This document shows positions 27,169 to 35,002 of a stretch of 64,000 bases of DNA, in pieces. The translations under genes and the position numbers were made by a program. The notes under the pieces were generated by a model that did not search any database, was not told the DNA's origin, and worked only from the letters and a program-made list of their open reading frames with translations. Each line of letters opens with the position of its first letter. The first letter of the stretch is position 1. This DNA comes from Oscillospiraceae bacterium (GTDB taxonomy: Bacteria > Bacillota > Clostridia > Oscillospirales > Oscillospiraceae): positions 1 through 64,000 of the forward strand of contig SVLJ01000003.1 of assembly GCA_015067995.1 (NCBI GenBank), written 5' to 3'.

Positions 27169-28356
27169 ATGCCGAACCAACGATACGTCAACCGAATGTA
27201 CTGCCTGATGCAGATGGGCTACTGGGGAATGCTGGGCTCCTTCACAGCCTTCCAGTCGGCTATCCTGCTGGATCGCGGCTTTTCCAGCGGCGATGTGGGT
27301 GTTTTTCTGGCGCTGGGCTGCCTCTCCGGCATGGTCTCCATGCCCCTCATCGGCAACTGGGCGGACAAGCATCCGGAAGTCCCCGTCAAGTGGCTGTTTG
27401 TGGGACTGCTGGTCCCCACGCTGGTCATCAATTTCGCGTTCTTCTTCACCCGTCCCGGCTGGTGGGGCACGGCGGCGGTCTTCCTCCTGCTGGGCGTGCT
27501 GGAGACCAACTCCTTCCCCCTCATCGACTCCATGGCCATGCAGTTTATCAACGCCGGTGTGGACATTCAGTACAGCCTCGGCCGGGGGTTGGGGGCGTTT
27601 GCCTACGCCCTCATCTGTGTGATCGAGGGACAGCAGACGGCACGCTTCGGCATCCAGACCGCCATGCTCACCCACGGCGTACTCATCGTGGCCATGATGG
27701 GCATCGTGTCGCTGTTTCCGCAGTTCCCGCGGGAGGCGCTGGTTCCGGCGGAGGAACGGAAGGCCACCCATTCGGCGCTGCAGGTGCTGCGCGCCAACCC
27801 GCCCTTTACCCTGATGCTCTTCGGCGCTTTCTTCGGCATGATCGCCATTATGCCCATCCCCAACTTTATGGTGACTATGATCGGAGATCTGGGCGGCGAC
27901 AGCGGCCATCTGGGCCTTGCCCAGTTCCTGATGGCGGCATCGGAGCTGCCGGGCGCATTTCTTGTGCAGAAGTTCTACCGCCGGTACGGCAGCGAGAAGG
28001 TGGTGCTGGTGTCGCTGGCCTTCATGATCGTCCGGCCTGCCCTGATCCTGGCCTCCGGCAGCCTCGCCATGCTGCTGCTGGTGCAGCCCATCCAGATGCT
28101 GGGCTACGGCCTCTTCACCCCTGTCAGCACCTACTTCACCAACGAAAATGTGGCGCCGGAGGACCGGATGCAGGGCCAGTCCCTGAAAATGGTCATCACC
28201 ACCGGCTTCGGCAGCATGGCCGGTAATCTGATTTCCGGCTGGGCGCTGGACATCGGCGGCATCCCCATGATGCTCACCATCTGCATCGTCAGCGGCTGCA
28301 TCGGCCTGTGTCTGGGCATTCTGGCAGTACAGGTGCGTCGGCGTCAGGCAGCGTGA
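27169..28356 (+). CDS. Major facilitator superfamily (MFS) transporter
   Basis: 395 residues, about 12 membrane helices. Between helices 2 and 3 the loop reads GNWADKHPEVPVK, the MFS motif A equivalent (GxxADxxxxR/K). A conserved acidic 'LETNSFPLIDSMAM' segment lies in helix 5. The overall length and pattern resemble MFS_1-like/nucleoside-symporter-type carriers. The substrate cannot be read from the sequence. ATG is preceded by ACGAGGTGG. A rho-independent terminator follows. Confidence 0.85.
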   Translation: MPNQRYVNRMYCLMQMGYWGMLGSFTAFQSAILLDRGFSSGDVGVFLALGCLSGMVSMPLIGNWADKHPEVPVKWLFVGLLVPTLVINFAFFFTRPGWWGTAAVFLLLGVLETNSFPLIDSMAMQFINAGVDIQYSLGRGLGAFAYALICVIEGQQTARFGIQTAMLTHGVLIVAMMGIVSLFPQFPREALVPAEERKATHSALQVLRANPPFTLMLFGAFFGMIAIMPIPNFMVTMIGDLGGDSGHLGLAQFLMAASELPGAFLVQKFYRRYGSEKVVLVSLAFMIVRPALILASGSLAMLLLVQPIQMLGYGLFTPVSTYFTNENVAPEDRMQGQSLKMVITTGFGSMAGNLISGWALDIGGIPMMLTICIVSGCIGLCLGILAVQVRRRQAA

Positions 28357-28371
28357 TTCTCCCTGTATATG

Positions 28372-28405
28372 AAACGACCCATCCGGTACGCCGGACGGGT
28401 CGTTT
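28372..28405. terminator. Bidirectional terminator between MFS and pyridoxamine-kinase genes
   Basis: AAACGACCC plus TCCGG (28372-28386) pairs with 28391-28405 (one mismatch), loop TACG. T-runs flank the stem on the + side (TTTT), serving two convergent genes. Confidence 0.8.
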
Positions 28406-28416
28406 TACGTTATGCG

Positions 28417-29247
28417 TTATGCCAGAGCCTCAATGAGCTTGCCCAGTACCGGCTCGAACCGTGCGCCGTACCAGTGGTTGGGGTCGCCTCCGGTCTCCCG
28501 GATACATGCCACGGTGTAATCCGCCGCGATCTGCGCTGCCTCCAGGGCGGTCCTGCCCCGCACCAGTGCGCCCACAAAGGCGGAGCTGTAAATATCGCCG
28601 GTGCCGTGGCAGCTGTTGGGGAGCTTGTCGTGCTCGTAATAGGCGTACTGGCCGTTCTCCAGCACCACCACGCCGGTCTTGCCCTCGGCGTAGGAAACGC
28701 CGGTGAAGATCACGTTCCGGCAGCCCAGTGCCGTCAGCTTTTCCAGCAGAATGTCGATATAGGCGCGGCCATAGCTGGGTCGGTACTCCGTGTTGGTCAG
28801 GAAGCAGGCCTCGGTGAGGTTGGGGATGATGTAGTCCGCCTTGCCGCACAGACCCTTCATGGCATCTACAAAGGCAGCGTCAAAGCCGGGGTACAGCTTG
28901 CCGTTGTCCGCCATGGCGGGGTCAACGATGTTCACGCAGCCCTTGCCGCTGACAGAGTCGAACAGGTCTGCCACATAGTCGATCTGCCGGGTGCTGCCCA
29001 GATACCCGGTGTAGATGGCGTCGAAGGTAATGCCTTCCTTCACCCAGTGGTTGCGGATGGCGGGCATGTCCTCCGTGAGGTCCCGGAAGGTGTAGCCGGA
29101 GAAACCGGCGGTGTGGGTGGACAGCACGGCGGAGGGCAGGACGCAGGTCTCGATGCCGCAGGCGGAGATGATGGGCAGCGCCACCGTCAGGGAGCACTGG
29201 CCAAGGCAGGAAATATCCTGCACGGTGAGGATCTTTTTATAAGACAT
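28417..29247 (-). CDS. Pyridoxamine/pyridoxal kinase-like (PfkB/ribokinase fold)
   Basis: 276 residues. ATG 29247 (MSYKKILTVQDISCLGQCSL) is chosen because AAAGGAG lies 9 bases upstream; a TTG at 29256 is closer than usual. The N-terminal QDISCLGQCSLTVALPIIS and LSTHTAGFSG match COG2240 pyridoxine/pyridoxamine kinases, and LPNSCHGTGDIYSSAFVGA is the PfkB anion-hole/catalytic Asp motif (GTGD). It salvages B6 vitamers to PLP-pathway phosphates in the cytoplasm. A perfect palindrome overlaps its promoter. Confidence 0.88.
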   Translation of the reverse strand: MSYKKILTVQDISCLGQCSLTVALPIISACGIETCVLPSAVLSTHTAGFSGYTFRDLTEDMPAIRNHWVKEGITFDAIYTGYLGSTRQIDYVADLFDSVSGKGCVNIVDPAMADNGKLYPGFDAAFVDAMKGLCGKADYIIPNLTEACFLTNTEYRPSYGRAYIDILLEKLTALGCRNVIFTGVSYAEGKTGVVVLENGQYAYYEHDKLPNSCHGTGDIYSSAFVGALVRGRTALEAAQIAADYTVACIRETGGDPNHWYGARFEPVLGKLIEALA

Positions 29248-29301
29248 GGCATACAACTCCTTTACAGGGAAATTTTCATTGCCGTCATTGTATACCTGCG
29301 T

Positions 29302-29323
29302 CTGGCTATAAGGATATAGCCAG
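29302..29323. promoter_or_regulatory. Perfect 9-4-9 palindrome upstream of the pyridoxamine kinase gene
   Basis: CTGGCTATA-AGGA-TATAGCCAG. A minus-strand -10 (TACAAT, 29292-29287) lies 17 bases from the palindrome centre, which therefore covers the -35 position. Likely operator for repression of this gene; the regulator is unknown. Confidence 0.6.
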
Positions 29324-29353
29324 AAACGGAAGATTATTTATGACCAGACAGCA

Positions 29354-30628
29354 TCAGAATGTCCATTCGTCTGGGGAGGTGCGGTACGCCCACGGACGGC
29401 TGGCGTAGGTGAGCTCGCTGTCATCGTCCATGCAGTAGGCGGAGTCGGAGAAGACCAGCTCCCTGCCATACTCGTCGGTGACGAACACGGCAAAGCAGAG
29501 GGTGTCCTCCCGGGTGATGCCGACGGAATAATTTTCCGGCAGGCAGTAAAAATCGTGACCTTCAAATCCGTGGAAGGTGGCGGGCTGGGGGCAGGACTCC
29601 AGCCATGTTAGCAGTGTCCGGTTCCGGAAAAGACCCACCTGTGCCGAGGCGATTTTTGCCACCGGAAGATCCTTCGTCGTACTGCTGCTGTCCTGCATCA
29701 TGCGGAGGTGGACATAACGGTCATTGCCGCTGTAGGTGACGACGCCGTTTTTCACATCCATGAAGGTCATGTGGCCGTCTATGTGGAGGTAGTCCGGGAA
29801 GGTGACGGAAAGCAGTCCCTCGTAGGTGTCCAGCAGCTGGGTCTGGCGGGTGCCGTCGGGGTAGATGAACACCACCGACAGCGTGATGCTGTCCGTCAGC
29901 TCCACCGTGGCCTCGCCGACAAAGGCGCGGCCCGGGGCAAGGTCTGCCGGGAAATCCGCAGGGCCGTCGCCGCTGTCTGCCAGAAAGACGGCGCTCATGC
30001 CCTCCTGATACGTTTTGGGCACTGCCCGCAGGGCAAAGGTGACGGTATTGCGCCCCAGATCGCTGGCTGTCAGCCTGGCGCTGTAGTCGGCGGTGAGGGC
30101 GTTCTGCGCCTTGAGGATGCTCTCCACCCGGTTGGAGATGCCGTTGATCTGGTTGTTTACCGTGCTGTTGATGTTGCTGACGGAATTCTGCAGGGCGTTA
30201 TACTGGGTGTTGAGCCGGTCAAGGCGGCTGACGGTGTTGTACATGCCCACGGCGAAGCATATCCCCGCCGCGGCGATACATACTTTCAACAGAGTGCGGC
30301 GCTTCCTGGGCAGAGGCCGGGGCTGCGCCGCCAGATACCGTGCCACGATCTCCTCCACCATTTTTAATTGCGTTTCGGTCAGTTCGCCGGTGGGTTCGGC
30401 GGTTTCCGGGGCCTCGTGGGGGACGGCGGCCTCCTCCACTCCCAGCAGCCAGCCTACGGAGACACCGAACAGGCGGCTCAGGGCGATGAGCTTCTCGATC
30501 TCCGGCAGGGCGGCATCGGATTCCCACTTGTAAATGGCCTGACGGGAAACGCCCAGCTGTTCGCCCAGCGCCTCCTGAGAGAGTCCGCGCTCTTTTCTCT
30601 TCTGCGCGATCCGGTTGCCGATGGTCAT
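29354..30628 (-). CDS. Membrane-anchored XRE-family regulator
   Basis: 424 residues; ATG 30628 follows AAAGGAGGGTCTGCCA. Residues 1-65 are a helix-turn-helix of the XRE type (RKERGLSQEALGEQLGVSRQ, AIYKWESDAALPEIEKLIAL). A linker leads to one membrane helix (TLLKVCIAAAGICFAVGMY, about 104-122), then a coiled coil (RLNTQYNALQNSVSNINSTV) and an extracytoplasmic C-terminal half with beta character. A one-component sensor: DNA binding inside, signal reception outside. The signal is unknown. Confidence 0.85.
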   Translation of the reverse strand: MTIGNRIAQKRKERGLSQEALGEQLGVSRQAIYKWESDAALPEIEKLIALSRLFGVSVGWLLGVEEAAVPHEAPETAEPTGELTETQLKMVEEIVARYLAAQPRPLPRKRRTLLKVCIAAAGICFAVGMYNTVSRLDRLNTQYNALQNSVSNINSTVNNQINGISNRVESILKAQNALTADYSARLTASDLGRNTVTFALRAVPKTYQEGMSAVFLADSGDGPADFPADLAPGRAFVGEATVELTDSITLSVVFIYPDGTRQTQLLDTYEGLLSVTFPDYLHIDGHMTFMDVKNGVVTYSGNDRYVHLRMMQDSSSTTKDLPVAKIASAQVGLFRNRTLLTWLESCPQPATFHGFEGHDFYCLPENYSVGITREDTLCFAVFVTDEYGRELVFSDSAYCMDDDSELTYASRPWAYRTSPDEWTF

Positions 30629-30775
30629 TGGCAGACCCTCCTTTTGTGTTTTGATGATGCCAGTATAGCAGTTTTCGGCGCATTTTCCACCAACGGCGGC
30701 TTTTCTTTTTGTCAACTACTGGTTAGCAGGCGAAAGTTGGTTGACATAACGCTGAAAATTGTGTTGTCTTTGTCA

Positions 30776-30805
30776 TTGACGGGGACTTTCCGGCGGTGAT
30801 AAGAT
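30776..30805 (+). promoter_or_regulatory. Candidate promoter of the DUF4358 lipoprotein gene
   Basis: TTGACG (30776-30781), 18-base spacer, TAAGAT (30800-30805). Another TTGACA at 30741-30746 lacks a good -10 at the right distance. Confidence 0.45.
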
Positions 30806-30900
30806 AAGACCATATTGGACAAGATTTGCAGGGAGCATTTCCGTACCCATGTGATGGACCCGAAGGTTGATCACGAATACCGAAGACAGGAGCGGATGAC

Positions 30901-31353
30901 ATGAGAAAGCGCGTATTATTGCCTATGATTTTGCTGCTGGCGCTGCTGCTGTGCGCCTGCGGCGGGAAGTCCTATTTTTCCGTTGACGACGTGGATATGC
31001 TGCTGGATGCCGGTGTCTTTGGCGACAGCGATATGGAGGAGCTGGACGATGACGTTCTGCTGATGCTCTACGGCATCGACGAGGCCACCGTGCTGAAATG
31101 CGACGGCTATCTGGCGGCCAACACCTCCGTCAGCGCCGACGAGCTGGTGCTGTTCGTCATGCAGGATGAGGATGCCGCCGAAGCGGCGGTGGAGGCCTGC
31201 CGGAAGCGGCTCAATGCCCAGCTGGACATGTGCCGTACCCACTGCCCCGACGCCGTGCCCCGTCTGGAACATGCGTACCTCCGGCGTCTGGACAACACCG
31301 TGCTGCTGGCGGTGGGGGACTCGGCCTTTATCGAGGAGCTGATGAAAGACTGA
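30901..31353 (+). CDS. DUF4358-type lipoprotein
   Basis: 150 residues. Lipoprotein signal MRKRVLLPMILLLALLLCAC (lipobox LCAC-G). The mature part, with VDMLLDAGVFGDSDMEELDD, MLYGIDEATVLKCDGYLA, SADELVLFVMQDEDAAE and a C-terminal NTVLLAVGD, follows the DUF4358 pattern of Clostridia. Function unknown; surface-anchored. ATG is preceded by GACAGGAGCGG. Confidence 0.75.
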   Translation: MRKRVLLPMILLLALLLCACGGKSYFSVDDVDMLLDAGVFGDSDMEELDDDVLLMLYGIDEATVLKCDGYLAANTSVSADELVLFVMQDEDAAEAAVEACRKRLNAQLDMCRTHCPDAVPRLEHAYLRRLDNTVLLAVGDSAFIEELMKD

Positions 31354-31360
31354 GCATGAG

Positions 31361-31394
31361 AAAGCCTGCCCCGCCGTTGGACGGAGCAGGCTTT
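31361..31394. terminator. Bidirectional terminator
   Basis: AAAGCCTGC (31361-31369) pairs with GCAGGCTTT (31386-31394), with an inner CCG/CGG. It serves the convergent genes on both sides. Confidence 0.75.
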
Positions 31395-31400
31395 TCTGCG

Positions 31401-31643
31401 TCACTTTTTGGGGTAGGGAGCCGGAATGTCGGTGCGCCCCAGCAGATAGTCCACGCTGACGCCGTAGAAGTCCGCCAGCTTCAGCAGCACATCAATAGGA
31501 TAGTTCAGCACGCCGATCTCGTACTGTGAGTATGTGTTCTGCTTGATATGGAGGTATTCCGCGATCTGCTTCTGCGTATATCCATTGTCGATTCGCAGAC
31601 TGCGGATGTTTTCAAAACGAAGGACATCATAACGCATATTCAT
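31401..31643 (-). CDS. Small XRE-family transcriptional regulator
   Basis: About 80 residues, almost entirely one helix-turn-helix domain: IRSLRIDNGYTQKQIAEYLH, IKQNTYSQYEIGVLNYPIDV, then LADFYGVSVDYLLGRTD, the classic XRE C-terminal helix. Start is ATG 31643 or GTG 31646; ATG 31637 is possible. Probably represses its own promoter through three TCAGATATT-type boxes in the divergent region shared with the 49-residue gene. Confidence 0.88.
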   Translation of the reverse strand: MNMRYDVLRFENIRSLRIDNGYTQKQIAEYLHIKQNTYSQYEIGVLNYPIDVLLKLADFYGVSVDYLLGRTDIPAPYPKK

Positions 31644-31659
31644 CACCCGGTATCACAAT

Positions 31660-31709
31660 AGAATATCCTGAAATCAGATATTGCATTTTATCTTGTTTTC
31701 AGATATTCT
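31660..31709. promoter_or_regulatory. Three TCAGATATTCT-like boxes, likely XRE operator
   Basis: Inverted copy at 31660-31671 (AGAATATCCTGA), direct copies at 31674-31683 (TCAGATATTG) and 31699-31709 (TCAGATATTCT), between divergent genes. Confidence 0.5.
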
Positions 31710-31729
31710 GCGGATGGGGAGGTGATGAT

Positions 31730-31879
31730 ATGCCGGATTATCAGAAGCTGTATACGCTGCTGTTCCATGCCGTGACGGACGCGCTGGAGGATATGGAGCG
31801 CATGGATTTCGGCAGGGCCAGGGAGCGGCTGATCGCCGCGCAGCAGGAGGCGGAGGAGAAATATATGGACGGGGAATGA
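31730..31879 (+). CDS. Small conserved-type protein, 49 aa
   Basis: Starts MPDYQKLYTLLFHAVTDALE behind GGGGAGGTGAT and ends KYMDGE. Fully helical, amphipathic, with the ERLIAAQQEAEE tail. This small-protein type is common in Clostridia beside XRE genes, but I know no function for it. A strong terminator follows 3 bp later. Confidence 0.65.
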   Translation: MPDYQKLYTLLFHAVTDALEDMERMDFGRARERLIAAQQEAEEKYMDGE

Positions 31880-31882
31880 AAA

Positions 31883-31908
31883 CGAGGAAGCGCCGCGGCG
31901 CTTCCTCG
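31883..31908. terminator. Bidirectional terminator between the 49-aa gene and ftsH
   Basis: Perfect 12-bp stem CGAGGAAGCGCC/GGCGCTTCCTCG with a 2-base centre. Confidence 0.7.
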
Positions 31909-31915
31909 CTGTGCG

Positions 31916-33988
31916 TTATTCGCTCTTGTCCTCTTTGCCTTCATCCTCCGGCTTGGCGTCCTCCGCGGGCTCGGCGGGACTCTCGATCTTCTCGGAGACC
32001 ATGTGCACCTTCCTGGCGGGTGCCTCGATGGCGGGATCGTCGTGGCGGTTGGGACGGGTGGAGAAGTAGGCGTCGTTGGCGGTGGCGGGGTCGCGGCCCT
32101 CGATGATGGCCACCATTTCGCCGCCGGTGATGGTTTCCTTCTCCAGCAGGTAGGCCACCACCTTGTCCATATCCGCCCGGTTTTCCCGGATGATATCCAC
32201 GGCGGCGGTGTAGCAGCCGTCCAGAATCTCCTTCACGGCTCTGTCCATCTGGGCGGCGGTGTCCTGTGCGCAGTCCATGCCGTAGCCGCCGTCCAGATAC
32301 ATATTCCGTCTGGAGGCCAGCGCCATCATGCCGAACTGATCGCTCATGCCGAACATGGCCACCATGTTCCGGGCGATGTTGGTGGCGTCCTGAATGTCCT
32401 GAGAAGCGCCGTTGGTCATGGTGTTCAGCACCACCTCCTCGGCGGCACGGCCGCCCATGGACACGGCGATCTTGGCCAGCAGCTCGTCCCGGGTGCGCAG
32501 CTCCGTCTTGTCCTCCTCGGGCATCAGCAGGGTGTAGCCCAGACTGCCCTGAGTGTGGGGGACGATGGTGATCTTCTGCACCGGCTCGGTGTTCTTCTGC
32601 TTATAGGCCACCATGGCGTGACCCACCTCGTGATAGGCCACCAGCTTCTTCTCAAACTCGGTGAGGACGCTGCCCTTCTTCTCCGTACCGGCGATGACCA
32701 GCTCGAAGGCGGCCAGCAGATCCTCCTGGGTCACCAGCTTGCGGCCCTTGCGGACGGCACGGAGGGCGGCCTCGTTGACAAGGTTGGCAAGGTCTGCGCC
32801 CACACAGCCGGCGGTGGCCAGAGCCACCTTCTTCAGGTCCACATCCTCCGCCAGCTTGATGTTGCGGGTATGCACCTCCAGCGTGGCAAGTCGGCCCGCC
32901 AGATTGGGACGGTCGATGATGATGCGGCGGTCGAACCGGCCGGGGCGCAGCAGCGCCTGATCCAGCACCTCGGGACGGTTGGTGGCGGCCAGCAGGATGA
33001 CGCCCTTGGTGGGGTCGAAGCCGTCCATCTCCGCCAGCAGCTGGTTGAGGGTCTGCTCACGCTCGTCGTTGCCGCCCATGCGGTTGTCACGGGATTTGCC
33101 GATGGTGTCGATCTCGTCGATGAAGACGATGCAGGGGGCCACCTTGCTGGCCTCCTTGAACAGGTCACGGACACGGGAAGCACCCACGCCCACGAACATC
33201 TCCACAAAGTCGGAGCCGCTGATGGAGAAGAAGGGAACGCCCGCTTCGCCTGCCACGGCCTTGGCCAGCAGCGTCTTGCCGGTGCCCGGAGGGCCCACCA
33301 GCAGCGCGCCCTTGGGCAGCTTCGCGCCGATATCGGTATACTTGCCGGGGTTATGGAGGAAGTCGATGATCTCCGTCAGGGATTCCTTGGCCTCGTCCTG
33401 TCCCGCCACGTCACGGAAGGTGACGCCGGTGGATTTCTCCATATACACCTTGGCGTTGGCCTTGCCCACGCCGCCGATGCCGCCCATGCCGCCGCCCCGC
33501 TTGCTCATGATGCGCATCATCAGATTGAACATCAGGAAGATCAGCAGGAAGGGGACGATATAGGAGATCAGGAAGGCCAGAATGGGAGAGATCTGGGCCT
33601 GATAGGGCTGGGTGTGGTAAACGTCATACTCGTCCAGCAGGTCGTACAGGGCGGAGCCCTCCAGCTGGACAGTGTACAGCTCCACATCGTCGTAGGTCTT
33701 GCCCTCCTCGTCGGTGAAGACGTAGCTCTCCGTGGGGGTGATGGACAGGGTGCCGGTATCGGCGTCAATGATGACCTTCTCCACAAGGCCCTCGCGCACC
33801 ATGTCCTTGAACTCGCTGTAGGCGATCTCGTGCTGGGTGGCGGATTCCAGCTCTCCCTCCCGCTGGGCACCGAAGTAGCTGAACACCAGCGTCAGCACCA
33901 GCGCCCATGCCACCAGCGAGAGCATCCCCCGCCAGGAATTGCCCTTGCCGGGCTTTTGATTGTTGTTTTTCTTGTCGTTCTGGTTCAT
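31916..33988 (-). CDS. ftsH: ATP-dependent zinc metalloprotease FtsH
   Basis: 690 residues, a usual length. Two membrane helices (about 22-40 and 138-158) flank the extracytoplasmic domain. AAA domain: Walker A GPPGTGKT (about 230), Walker B IVFIDEID, second region of homology [20 protein letters not shown]. Protease zinc site HEVGH (about 452). It degrades misfolded membrane and some regulatory proteins. The C-terminus is acidic and low-complexity. ATG follows AAAGGAGTTCATA; a good promoter lies upstream. Confidence 0.97.
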   Translation of the reverse strand: MNQNDKKNNNQKPGKGNSWRGMLSLVAWALVLTLVFSYFGAQREGELESATQHEIAYSEFKDMVREGLVEKVIIDADTGTLSITPTESYVFTDEEGKTYDDVELYTVQLEGSALYDLLDEYDVYHTQPYQAQISPILAFLISYIVPFLLIFLMFNLMMRIMSKRGGGMGGIGGVGKANAKVYMEKSTGVTFRDVAGQDEAKESLTEIIDFLHNPGKYTDIGAKLPKGALLVGPPGTGKTLLAKAVAGEAGVPFFSISGSDFVEMFVGVGASRVRDLFKEASKVAPCIVFIDEIDTIGKSRDNRMGGNDEREQTLNQLLAEMDGFDPTKGVILLAATNRPEVLDQALLRPGRFDRRIIIDRPNLAGRLATLEVHTRNIKLAEDVDLKKVALATAGCVGADLANLVNEAALRAVRKGRKLVTQEDLLAAFELVIAGTEKKGSVLTEFEKKLVAYHEVGHAMVAYKQKNTEPVQKITIVPHTQGSLGYTLLMPEEDKTELRTRDELLAKIAVSMGGRAAEEVVLNTMTNGASQDIQDATNIARNMVAMFGMSDQFGMMALASRRNMYLDGGYGMDCAQDTAAQMDRAVKEILDGCYTAAVDIIRENRADMDKVVAYLLEKETITGGEMVAIIEGRDPATANDAYFSTRPNRHDDPAIEAPARKVHMVSEKIESPAEPAEDAKPEDEGKEDKSE

Positions 33989-34049
33989 TATGAACTCCTT
34001 TCAAAGGCAAAGCGGCGCAAAAAGACCGCTGATCCTGCATTTCCATGGA

Positions 34050-34078
34050 AGTATACCACAGAAACCATTTTCTAACAA
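34050..34078 (-). promoter_or_regulatory. Promoter of ftsH
   Basis: Minus strand TTGTTA (34078-34073), 17-base spacer, TATACT (34055-34050); about 60 bases before the start codon. Confidence 0.7.
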
Positions 34079-34120
34079 GGCGAAGAGAAGACGTTTTCTT
34101 GAATTTTCCGTGAATTTTAC

Positions 34121-34149
34121 TTTCCTATACGCTCCGACTGTGATATACT
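34121..34149 (+). promoter_or_regulatory. Promoter of rlmB
   Basis: TTTCCT (34121-34126), 17-base spacer, TATACT (34144-34149); the -35 is weak. Confidence 0.5.
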
Positions 34150-34180
34150 GACCCTGTATGACATAAAAGGTGGTAATACC

Positions 34181-34948
34181 ATGGACAATGAAAAGAAAAA
34201 TCTGCTGACCGCCGAGGCGGACGGCATTATCGAGGGACGCAACGCCGTCGTGGAAGCGCTCCGGGCCGGTGTGCAGATCGACAAGATCTATCTCATGAAG
34301 GGTGAGACGGACAAGACGCTGGGGCACATCGCCTCCACCGCCCGTGCCGCCGGTATCGTGGTGGTGGACGCAGACCGCCGCAAGCTGGACAACATGAGCC
34401 GCACCCACGCCCATCAGGGCGTCATCGCGCTGGCCTCTGTCCGGGAGTACTCCACGGTGGAGGACATCCTGCAGAGCGCGGCGGACAAGGGGGAGAATCC
34501 CCTGCTGGTGATCTGTGACGAGATCTCCGACCCCCACAATTTAGGCGCCATCATCCGCACCGCCGAGTGCGCCGGCGCCCACGGCATCATCATCCCCAAG
34601 CGCCGCAGCGCCGGTCTCACCGCCATCGTGGCCAAGACCTCCGCAGGCGCGGTGTCCCACATGCCCGTGGCGCGGGTGCCCAACATCGCCGCACTGCTGA
34701 AGGATCTCAAGAAGCAGGGCGTTTGGGTCTTCGGCACTGCCGCCGGCGGCAACACCACCCTCTATGACGCCGATCTCAAGGGCCCCGCCGCCATCGTCAT
34801 CGGCAGCGAGGGCGACGGCATGACCCGCCTTGTTACGGAGAACTGCGATTTTCTGGTGAGCATCCCCATGAAGGGACGCATCAATTCCCTCAACGCTTCC
34901 GCCGCGGCAGCCATCCTGCTGTACGAGGCGGTACGGCAGAGAGGCTGA
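34181..34948 (+). CDS. rlmB: 23S rRNA 2'-O-methyltransferase (RlmB/TrmH SPOUT family)
   Basis: 255 residues. The N-terminal substrate-binding domain opens with IIEGRNAVVEALRAG. SPOUT motifs: SDPHNLGAIIRTAECAGAHG (motif 1), IVIGSEGDGMTRLV (motif 2) and IPMKGRINSLNASAAAAILL (motif 3, knot). This matches RlmB, which methylates G2251 of 23S rRNA; close paralogues such as TrmH-like enzymes cannot be excluded. AAAGGTGGTAATACC precedes ATG. Confidence 0.9.
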   Translation: MDNEKKNLLTAEADGIIEGRNAVVEALRAGVQIDKIYLMKGETDKTLGHIASTARAAGIVVVDADRRKLDNMSRTHAHQGVIALASVREYSTVEDILQSAADKGENPLLVICDEISDPHNLGAIIRTAECAGAHGIIIPKRRSAGLTAIVAKTSAGAVSHMPVARVPNIAALLKDLKKQGVWVFGTAAGGNTTLYDADLKGPAAIVIGSEGDGMTRLVTENCDFLVSIPMKGRINSLNASAAAAILLYEAVRQRG

Positions 34949-35002
34949 GGATACAACGATGACGCCGGGCGCACACCGGCTGCCTGTACGGGAGATCAGA
35001 GC

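Noticed and set aside
32003-34075. 690-codon frame antisense to ftsH
   Set aside because: Composition (His/Gly/Gln-rich) and perfect overlap with a certain gene show it is a codon-bias shadow.
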